From Accumulibacter sp. (GTDB taxonomy: Bacteria > Pseudomonadota > Gammaproteobacteria > Burkholderiales > Rhodocyclaceae), in NCBI GenBank assembly GCA_003538495.1, contig DPSD01000171.1:1-5825 (forward strand): a DNA stretch of 5,825 nt. Direction: 5' to 3'. The stretch's first letter is position 1. Each line of letters starts with the position of its first letter. The notes under the pieces are model-generated. The model searched no databases. It saw only the letters and a list, made by a program, of their open reading frames with translations, and was not told the origin of the DNA. A program made the position numbers and the translations under genes. Below are positions 1 through 5,100 of the stretch, in pieces.

Positions 1-2054
1 TTTCCGGCCTGCCTCGCTTCGACCTGATCGCGCCGTCCGACGTGCAGCCAGCGATCAGCAAGCTGCTCGACGACTGCCGCGCGCTGGTCGAGCACCTGAC
101 CTCGGATCGCGTCGCCGCGACCTGGGACGATTTCGCCGCGGCGCTGACCGATGGACTCGAGCCGCTGTCGCGTGCCTGGGGAATCGTCGGTCATTTGCAC
201 GCGGTCAATGACGTCCCCGGGTGGCGCGATGCCTACAACCGCATGCTGCCCGAGGTCTCCCGTTTCTACGCCGAAGTCGGGCAGAACCTGCAACTGTTCG
301 CCAAGTACAAGGCGATCGCCGCGAGCAGCGAATTCGCCGGCCTGTCGGCGGCGCGGAGGCGGATCGTCAAGCACGAAATTCGCGACTTCCGACTCGCCGG
401 CGCGGAGTTGCCCGAAGACCAGAAGCCACGCTTTCAGGCCATTTCCGAGGAACTCTCGCAACTCTCGGCCAAGTTTTCGGAGAACCTGCTCGACGCCACC
501 AACGCCTTTTCCGAGACGGTGACCGACGAATCCGAACTGGCAGGATTGCCCGAAGACGCCAGGCAAGCCGCCCGCGAGGCGGCAGAGAAGGACGGCCAGG
601 CGGGCTGGAAGTTTACCCTGCACATGCCGTCGTACCTCCCGGTGATGCAGTACGCCGACAGCCGCCGCCTGCGCGCGGCGATGTACCGCGCCTACGCGAC
701 GCGCGCCGCCGAGTTCGGTGCAGCCGAACTCGACAATACGCCACTGATCCGCCAGATCCTGCTGCTGCGGCGTGAAGAAGCGCAGATGTTGGGTTACGCC
801 AACTTCGCCGAAGTCTCGCTGATCCCGAAAATGGCCGAATCGATCCCGCAGGTCCTCGGCTTCCTGCGCGATCTGGCGGTCAAGGCGCGGCCTTTTGCCG
901 AACGGGACATCGCCGACCTGCGCGCTTTCGCGCGCCACGAACTGCAGATCGAGACGATGGAGGCCTGGGACGTCGGCTACGTTTCCGAAAAGCTGCTGCA
1001 GAGCCGCTACGCCTTCTCCGAGCAGGAAGTGAAGCAGTATTTCACCGAGGACAAGGTTCTGGCCGGGCTGTTCACGGTCATCGGAACGCTGTTCGGCGTT
1101 TGCCTCAAGCCAGACCGGGCTCCGGTCTGGCATCCGGACGTTCGTTTCTTTTGCATCGAGACGCCGGCGGGGGAACTGCTCGGCCAGTTCTACCTCGACC
1201 TCTACGCCCGCGAAACGAAGCGGGGCGGCGCCTGGATGGACGAAGCCATCGCCCGCCGCCGCCTGCCCGCGGGACCAGCGAGCACGGCCGGCGACGGCAT
1301 CCAGAAGCCGGTTGCCTACCTCAACTGCAATTTTTCGCGACCGGTCGGCGAGAAGGACGGGCAAGCGCGCCCGGCGACCTTCACCCACGACGAAGTGATC
1401 ACCCTGTTCCACGAAACTGGCCACGGCCTGCACCACCTGTTGACCCGCGGCGAGGAACTGCCGGTCTCGGGCATCCACGGCGTCGAGTGGGATGCCGTCG
1501 AGTTGCCGTCGCAGTTCATGGAGAACTACTGCTGGGAGTGGAGCGTGGTCCAGGGAATGAGCGCTCATGTGGATACCGGCGCGCCCTTGCCGCGCGCCCT
1601 GTTTGACAAGATGCTGGCGGCGAAGAACTTTCTCAGCGGCATGCAGACGCTCCGGCAGATCGAGTTCTCGCTGTTCGATCTGCTGCTGCACAGCGATTTC
1701 GACCCGGCTGGCGAGCGTGGCGTGCTGCAACTGCTCGGCGACGTGCGCAGCGAGGTGGCGGTGATCGTGCCGCCCGAGTGGCATCGTTTCCCGAACAGCT
1801 TCGCGCACATCTTCGCCGGCGGTTACGGCGCCGGCTACTACAGCTACAAGTGGGCCGAGGTCCTCTCGGCCGATTGCTACGGCGCTTTCGAAGAGGCCGG
1901 CGATCCTTTCGACGAACGGACCGGAAAGCGCTTTCTGGACACCATCCTGTCGGTTGGTGGTAGCCGTTCGGCGCTTGACAACTTCCGTGCCTTCCGCGGT
2001 CGCGAACCACAGGTCGACGCGCTGCTCAGGCACAGTGGAATGATTACCGCATGA
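1..2054 (+). CDS. prlC: Oligopeptidase A, M3 family zinc metallopeptidase (5' end outside window)
   Basis: Cytosolic zinc endopeptidase that degrades short peptides, including cleaved signal peptides (known for the OpdA/PrlC family). Numbering residues from the first complete codon at position 3, the window holds 683 residues. The M3 zinc site HETGH is at residues 470-474, and a probable third ligand, Glu500, lies in VELPSQFMEN. The C-terminal substrate-binding signature HIFAGGYGAGYYSYKW starts at residue 602. A GTG at 42 could be called as the start. However, the frame is open to the left edge, and the preceding codons read SGLPRFDLIAPSDV, which matches the usual OpdA N-terminus before the conserved VQPAISKLLDDCR. 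The true start is therefore upstream, probably by only about ten codons, since the E. coli enzyme is 680 residues. The frame is intact and all catalytic residues are present. The stop overlaps the ribosome site of the next gene. Family assignment is very secure; prlC and opdA are synonyms. Confidence 0.96.
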   Translation, partial: SGLPRFDLIAPSDVQPAISKLLDDCRALVEHLTSDRVAATWDDFAAALTDGLEPLSRAWGIVGHLHAVNDVPGWRDAYNRMLPEVSRFYAEVGQNLQLFAKYKAIAASSEFAGLSAARRRIVKHEIRDFRLAGAELPEDQKPRFQAISEELSQLSAKFSENLLDATNAFSETVTDESELAGLPEDARQAAREAAEKDGQAGWKFTLHMPSYLPVMQYADSRRLRAAMYRAYATRAAEFGAAELDNTPLIRQILLLRREEAQMLGYANFAEVSLIPKMAESIPQVLGFLRDLAVKARPFAERDIADLRAFARHELQIETMEAWDVGYVSEKLLQSRYAFSEQEVKQYFTEDKVLAGLFTVIGTLFGVCLKPDRAPVWHPDVRFFCIETPAGELLGQFYLDLYARETKRGGAWMDEAIARRRLPAGPASTAGDGIQKPVAYLNCNFSRPVGEKDGQARPATFTHDEVITLFHETGHGLHHLLTRGEELPVSGIHGVEWDAVELPSQFMENYCWEWSVVQGMSAHVDTGAPLPRALFDKMLAAKNFLSGMQTLRQIEFSLFDLLLHSDFDPAGERGVLQLLGDVRSEVAVIVPPEWHRFPNSFAHIFAGGYGAGYYSYKWAEVLSADCYGAFEEAGDPFDERTGKRFLDTILSVGGSRSALDNFRAFRGREPQVDALLRHSGMITA

Positions 2055-2067
2055 AAGGATCCGAGCC

Positions 2068-2592
2068 ATGCGTCACGCCGTCGCCGAGCACTTCGCCCGC
2101 ATCGCCCCGATCACGGCCGCACTGCTGCTTGCCACCGCCGTCAGTGCGCAAACCACTTACCGCTGGGAAGACCCGAAGACCGGCAACACCGTGATTTCCG
2201 ACCTGCCGCCGCCGCCCGGGACGGGGCGGGTGGTGATCAGCGAAAGCAGCGGCGCCGCCGATCCACAACGGCTCCCGTACGCCATCCGCATCGCCAGCGA
2301 GAAGTTCCCGGTGATCCTGTACACCAGCGCCGGTTGCGGTGCGTGCCAGCAGGCGCGCGCCCTGCTCAACGGCCGCGGTGTTCCGTTCTCGGAAAAAGTG
2401 CTGGTCAGCCAGGAAGAACTGACCGCGCTCGGCCGGCAACTGGGCGGTACCGCCGCGCTGCCGAGTGTCAGCGTCGGCCGGCAGGGCGCTACCGGCTTTG
2501 TCGCCGCCAGATGGAACGAACTGCTCGATTTCGCCGGTTACCCGGCCACCGCCCCCTACGGCTTCACGCCCTCCGGATCGGCCGCCGAATAG
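2068..2592 (+). CDS. Exported DUF4124 / glutaredoxin-like thiol protein
   Basis: A 174-residue protein. Residues 1-27 look like a Sec signal peptide: Arg11, a hydrophobic run rich in A/L, and probable cleavage after AVSA. Residues 28-60 match the DUF4124 pattern (TYRWEDPKTGNTVISDLPPP), usually found at the N-terminus of mature envelope proteins. Residues 80-157 look like a glutaredoxin fold: the strand FPVILYTS, the redox motif CGAC at 90-93 at a helix start, and the likely cis-proline in ALPSVSVG at Pro132. The inferred role is a periplasmic thiol-disulfide protein; its substrate is unknown. The start ATG at 2068 is preceded by AAAGGA at 2054-2059 with an 8-base gap. That ribosome site overlaps the prlC stop, indicating co-transcription and possible translational coupling. 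No lipobox is seen. Domain calls are from pattern recognition. A cytosolic glutaredoxin is unlikely given the leader. Confidence 0.88.
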   Translation: MRHAVAEHFARIAPITAALLLATAVSAQTTYRWEDPKTGNTVISDLPPPPGTGRVVISESSGAADPQRLPYAIRIASEKFPVILYTSAGCGACQQARALLNGRGVPFSEKVLVSQEELTALGRQLGGTAALPSVSVGRQGATGFVAARWNELLDFAGYPATAPYGFTPSGSAAE

Positions 2593-2613
2593 GCCCGGGC
2601 GGGTGACCGGGCC
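2592..2613. terminator. Possible bidirectional terminator hairpin between convergent genes
   Basis: GGCCCGG at 2592-2598 is the exact reverse complement of CCGGGCC at 2607-2613, giving a 7-bp all-GC stem with an 8-base loop. It begins at the stop codon of the thiol protein and lies just beyond the corA stop, so it could act on both transcripts. Neither strand has a T-tract after it, so intrinsic termination is unproven. Confidence 0.4.
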
Positions 2614-2621
2614 GGGCGCGC

Positions 2622-2636
2622 TTGGCTCATAGCCAA
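2622..2636. repeat. Short inverted repeat over the corA stop codon
   Basis: TTGGCT at 2622-2627 and AGCCAA at 2631-2636 form a perfect 6-bp inverted repeat with a 3-base loop, overlapping the last codons and stop of corA. It may add a second hairpin to the convergent 3' ends. No T-run follows it on either strand, so a terminator role is only a guess. Confidence 0.35.
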
Positions 2637-3592
2637 CCGGTTCGCCGGAAGCGCCAGAACAGCAGCCCGCAGGAGCCGACGATGGTCGTCAGGGCGATCG
2701 GGTAGCCATAGTCCCACTGCAACTCCGGCATGTTCTTGAAGTTCATTCCCCAGATCCCCGCAAAGGCCGTGGCGACGGCAAAGATGCCCGCCCAGGCGGC
2801 GAGGCGCTTGGCGACGTCGTTCTGTTCGATGGCCACCGACGAAAGGCTGACCTGAATGGCCGTACCGACGGTGTCGCGTAGCGTGTCGAGCTGCGCGTTG
2901 ATGCGCGTCAGGTGATCATAGACGTCGCGGAAGTACTCGCGGCTGTTAGCGCACACCGGCGGCACGCGGCCGCTGGTCAGCTTGCCGACCGCTTCCATCA
3001 GCGGCGCGACGGCGTGCTTGACGAGCGTCAGGCGACGTTTGAGCTGGTACAGCCGGCCAATGTTCGAGCGTGCGGCTCCCTTGTCGAAAATGCGTTCCTC
3101 GACGTCTTCAAGCTGCGACTCGATGGCGTCGACAATCGGGAAATAGTGGTCGACGACGTCATCGATCAAGGCGTAGAGGACGAAGCCCGAACCCTGCTGC
3201 AGGACTTCGGGCTCGCGCTCGCAGCGCTCGCGAACTGCCAGCAAGGCCTGGTTGCTGCGGTTTCGGACCGAAAGGATGAAGTTGTGGCCGACAAAGATAT
3301 CCACTTCGCCGACGACGATCTCGCCTTCTTCGAGCGCCAGCAGCTGGATCACCGCGAACAGGCCGTCGCCGTACTCCTCGATCTTCGGCCGCTGGTGCCC
3401 GTGATGGGCGTCTTCGATGGCCAGCGGGTGCAGGTCGAATTCCTGCCGCATTTCCTCCAGTTCGTCCGGTGTCGCGTCGCGCAGCGCGACCCAGACGAAG
3501 CAGGCGGGATCGATCAGATAATCGCTGATTTGCGAGATATCGAGGTCGGCGAGCTTCCTGCCCGCGCGGTAGGCAACGCAGTTGATCAGCAT
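2627..3592 (-). CDS. corA: Magnesium/cobalt transport protein CorA
   Basis: Homopentameric inner-membrane channel for Mg2+ (also Co2+ and Ni2+) uptake, by family knowledge. The product is 321 residues, close to the 316 of E. coli CorA. The cytoplasmic domain contains HPLAIEDAHHGHQRPKIEEY (55-74) and the conserved helix YFRDVYDHLTR (220-230). TM1 spans about 264-283 and ends in the selectivity motif GMN at 282-284. The periplasmic loop NMPEL follows, then TM2 at about 297-315 and a basic tail RFRRTGWL. The frame is open further upstream to 3724, but I chose the ATG at 3590-3592. It has GGAG 8 bases upstream and MLINCVAYRAG resembles a CorA N-terminus, whereas the extra 44 codons are low-complexity and run through a tandem repeat. 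The gene is convergent with the thiol protein and divergent from the SprA-like gene. No Mg2+-sensing leader could be recognised. All key motifs are intact. Confidence 0.95.
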   Translation of the reverse strand: MLINCVAYRAGRKLADLDISQISDYLIDPACFVWVALRDATPDELEEMRQEFDLHPLAIEDAHHGHQRPKIEEYGDGLFAVIQLLALEEGEIVVGEVDIFVGHNFILSVRNRSNQALLAVRERCEREPEVLQQGSGFVLYALIDDVVDHYFPIVDAIESQLEDVEERIFDKGAARSNIGRLYQLKRRLTLVKHAVAPLMEAVGKLTSGRVPPVCANSREYFRDVYDHLTRINAQLDTLRDTVGTAIQVSLSSVAIEQNDVAKRLAAWAGIFAVATAFAGIWGMNFKNMPELQWDYGYPIALTTIVGSCGLLFWRFRRTGWL

Positions 3593-3600
3593 GGGTGAAG

Positions 3601-3604
3601 CTCC
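3601..3604 (-). promoter_or_regulatory. Ribosome binding site deciding the corA start
   Basis: Reading the minus strand, GGAG sits 8 bases before the ATG at 3590-3592. This supports the short form of CorA over an extended start at 3724. I could not identify a convincing -35/-10 pair for corA upstream. Confidence 0.7.
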
Positions 3605-3662
3605 AGCAGAGGAATGGCTGCATTTTCCCTGTTTTCTTCCGCAGCGACGATGACGATTGTTA

Positions 3663-3682
3663 GGGGTTCGGGGTTCGGGGTT
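3663..3682. repeat. Tandem heptamer GGGGTTC, nearly three copies
   Basis: GGGGTTC is repeated at 3663-3669 and 3670-3676, followed by GGGGTT at 3677-3682, with no interruptions. The repeat lies about 70 bases upstream of the corA start in the intergenic region. There are three G4 runs with 3-base spacers, one short of a canonical four-run quadruplex. It may be slippage-prone or a fragment of a dispersed intergenic repeat; function is unknown. Confidence 0.75.
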
Positions 3683-3725
3683 GCGCTCGCCGACGGCACG
3701 GCGCTGCCGATTTGGCCGCGGCACA

Positions 3726-3755
3726 TTGGCGAATTCCCGCTGCCGGCGCTATAGT
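3726..3755 (+). promoter_or_regulatory. Probable sigma70 promoter of the SprA-like gene
   Basis: TTGGCG at 3726-3731 (-35, 4 of 6 consensus bases) and TATAGT at 3750-3755 (-10, 5 of 6) are separated by 18 bases. The expected transcription start is near 3762, about 26 bases before the GTG start at 3788. This is the best promoter-like match I found in the window. It lies in the divergent region between corA and the SprA-like gene. Confidence 0.6.
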
Positions 3756-3757
3756 CT

Positions 3758-3785
3758 GAACCTCGACCACTGGCCATCGAGGTTC
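3758..3785. repeat. Perfect 9-bp inverted repeat spanning the predicted start site and SD
   Basis: GAACCTCGA at 3758-3766 is the exact reverse complement of TCGAGGTTC at 3777-3785, with a 10-base spacer. The left arm begins 2 bases after the -10 hexamer. The right arm contains the probable Shine-Dalgarno GAGG (3779-3782) of the gene starting at 3788. It could be a repressor operator. If transcription starts at or before about 3758, it could instead be an RNA hairpin hiding the ribosome site. If the start is near 3762 the left arm is only partly transcribed, which favours the operator reading. Confidence 0.65.
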
Positions 3786-3787
3786 TG

Positions 3788-4375
3788 GTGATCAACCGCG
3801 TTTCCAGTCCGCAGGCTGCAGTTTCCTCGCCGCTCGTCGCACGCGACCGAGCTGCCGGTCGGCCTGTCGCAGCGGGACAGGATGACCACGGCGCACCACC
3901 CGCGCCGCCCGACAGCGGCCTTTCGGTCGAGGACCTGCGCCAGATCGCCGCCTTGCAGGCCACCGACCGTCAGGTGCGCATTCACGAGCTGGCGCACATG
4001 GCGGCCGGCGCTGGTCTGGCCGGGGGCGCCACTTTCACCTATCAGGTCGGCCCCGACCACCAGCGCTACGCAGTCGGCGGCGAAGTGAGTATCGATACTT
4101 CGCCTGGCAACGATCCCGCTGCGACTCTGGCCAAGGCGCAACAGATTCGCGCTGCCGCACTGGCGCCGGCCGATCCATCGCCGCAGGATCAGAAAGTCGC
4201 CGCGCAGGCGGCGCAGATGGCCAGCGTGGCCCGCCTTGAACTGGCCGCGCAGGACAACGCCGAGCGTCGCGGCGAAACCGGCCAGGCCAGCAATCCGCGG
4301 CGACGGGCAGCGGCAGCTGCCTACCAGTCAGTGGCCGACGGCCCCGGCCAAACCGGGTTCAGCGCGGTCGCCTGA
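3788..4375 (+). CDS. SprA-related putative metalloprotease family protein (PF12118 type)
   Basis: A 195-residue protein with no signal peptide or membrane segment, so probably cytoplasmic. Residues 1-45 are low-complexity, rich in A, P and S. The conserved core is at about 46-153. It contains RQVRIHELAHMAAGAGLAGG with an HExxH-type HELAH at 66-70, then FTYQVGPDHQRYAVGGEVSIDTSP (83-106), then an alanine/glutamine-rich helix with KAQQIRAAALAPADPSPQD (116-134). This matches the SprA-related / CJM1_0395-type putative metalloprotease family as I recall it. Protease activity is an inference from HExxH; Glu99 in GGEVSID is a candidate third ligand. The C-terminus is basic and disordered-looking. The start is GTG at 3788 with GAGG 5 bases upstream; the promoter and inverted repeat lie just ahead. 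The next frame downstream is a damaged lytic transglycosylase, so the gene may once have belonged to a cell-envelope cluster. The substrate is unknown. Confidence 0.82.
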   Translation: MINRVSSPQAAVSSPLVARDRAAGRPVAAGQDDHGAPPAPPDSGLSVEDLRQIAALQATDRQVRIHELAHMAAGAGLAGGATFTYQVGPDHQRYAVGGEVSIDTSPGNDPAATLAKAQQIRAAALAPADPSPQDQKVAAQAAQMASVARLELAAQDNAERRGETGQASNPRRRAAAAAYQSVADGPGQTGFSAVA

Positions 4376-4388
4376 CCGGCAGCACAGG

Positions 4389-4404
4389 CAGTGCGGCTGC
4401 GCTG
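4389..4404 (+). terminator. Weak hairpin after the SprA-like gene
   Basis: CAGTGC at 4389-4394 and GCGCTG at 4399-4404 form a 6-bp stem with one G-U pair and a 4-base loop, starting 14 bases after the stop. There is no T-tract directly after it, so it is only a candidate 3' structure. Confidence 0.25.
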
Positions 4405-4417
4405 GCACAAGGACGAG

Positions 4418-4445
4418 CCGCTGAACTCGGGGTCGGAATCAGCGG
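4418..4445. repeat. 7-bp inverted repeat before the SLT remnant
   Basis: CCGCTGA at 4418-4424 and TCAGCGG at 4439-4445 are perfect reverse complements with a 14-base loop. A run of six T lies at 4464-4469, but that is 18 bases beyond the stem, too far for a standard intrinsic terminator. It may be the remains of a regulatory element of the following damaged gene, or chance. Confidence 0.3.
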
Positions 4446-4452
4446 GAACCCG

Positions 4453-4995
4453 ATGCTGGATGGTTTTTTGTGGGGATGCATGTCTCGCACAGCAGCCGGC
4501 AAGCAGACGTTGGCGGCGCTGATCCGCCGTCAGGCGCGCGACCATGAGGTTGACGAGCGGCTGGCGTTGGCAATCGTCCTGGCTGAAGCGAACCTCGACG
4601 CCCGCGCCGTCTCGCCGAGCAGCGCCCAGGGCGTCACCAGGCCATTCGATCCCGAGCAGAACGTTATGGGCGAGCTGGCTCATCCGAGCCGGCTGCAGAA
4701 GCGCCTTCCCGACGACCAAACCGACCCCGGTCGCGGCGCGGCCGACCGGCCGCAGCCGAGACGCCACCGGACGCTGTCACCAGCGCGCGCGCCCTTCCTG
4801 GCGGTGCTCGATACGACGGCAGTGCCGCCCGAGCCGCGACCGGTTGAGCGTGCGCTGATCGGGAATTCTTGCCGCAAGGTCGACGATCGACGTCCGCTGC
4901 CAGCGTCGCAAGCCCCATCCGACATGGATCCGGATGTCGCGTTTCAGCGCTGCGCTGGCAGGCGGGCGCCGCGTCGAAGCATCACCGCGCCGTGA
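4453..4995 (+). pseudogene. Degraded lytic transglycosylase (SLT domain) remnant
   Basis: A 180-codon open frame. Residues 18-60 follow the SLT pattern: LAALIRRQARDHEVDERLAL, then AIVLAEANLDARAVSPSSAQG, with the catalytic-type Glu at 45. A normal SLT domain continues with a GLMQL(I/M)PxTA block before the FDPEQN segment. Here AQG (58-60) joins directly to VTRPFDPEQNVMG, implying an in-frame loss of about 13 codons near 4632. After ELAHPSRLQKRLPDDQT, the expected LALAAYNA is missing and GRGAADR (93-99, resembling GEGAVDRY) follows. Beyond about 4750 the frame gives Pro/Arg-rich sequence without SLT character. A trace AAET at 4752-4763 in another frame may be the old PPxxET block, hinting at a frameshift. 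The open frame to 4995 is probably chance in GC-rich DNA. A weak GGGA precedes the ATG at 4453; another ATG is at 4480. An intact unknown protein is possible but less likely, as the deleted blocks form the SLT active-site groove. Confidence 0.62.
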
Positions 4996-5100
4996 TCATT
5001 CGATGAGGACTCGGGGAGGGGGGCTTCCTATCATCGTTGGGGCGAGCTCGGCGTCTCGGGCTCGATTTCCCAGCCAACCCCTTTTTCGAGGAGAATACTG
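4996..5100 (+). promoter_or_regulatory. Upstream region and leader of the spondin-domain gene
   Basis: This 105-base stretch holds a G-rich tract (5013-5023, two G runs split by one A). It also holds an inverted repeat: CGAGCTC at 5043-5049 pairs with GGGCTCG at 5058-5064 (one G-U pair, 8-base loop). A strong Shine-Dalgarno AGGAGA lies at 5089-5094, 6 bases before the ATG at 5101. TATCAT at 5029-5034 resembles a -10, but no acceptable -35 is correctly spaced, so I do not call a promoter. Confidence 0.45.

Noticed and set aside
42..44. GTG as the start codon of prlC
   Set aside because: The frame stays open to the left edge and the preceding 13 codons fit the conserved OpdA N-terminus. The GTG is an internal valine.
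2912..3598. Long plus-strand open frame (228 codons) opposite corA
   Set aside because: It lies fully antisense to a clear CorA with all family motifs. It has no recognisable domain and no convincing ribosome site, so it is a GC-rich shadow.
3663..3682. Canonical G-quadruplex
   Set aside because: Only three G4 runs are present; no fourth run follows within a normal loop length.
3593..3724. N-terminal extension of CorA to an upstream ATG at 3724
   Set aside because: The extra 44 residues are charged, low-complexity and translate the tandem repeat. The internal ATG at 3592 has a well-spaced GGAG and matches the family N-terminus.
3726..3743. Possible sigma54 site (TTGGC ... CTGC)
   Set aside because: The GG and GC pairs are 12 bases apart rather than the required 10. 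The same region fits a sigma70 promoter better.
4403..4418. Possible sigma54 site beginning TGGCAC
   Set aside because: The -12 element lacks TTGC, and the nearest GC is one base out of register.
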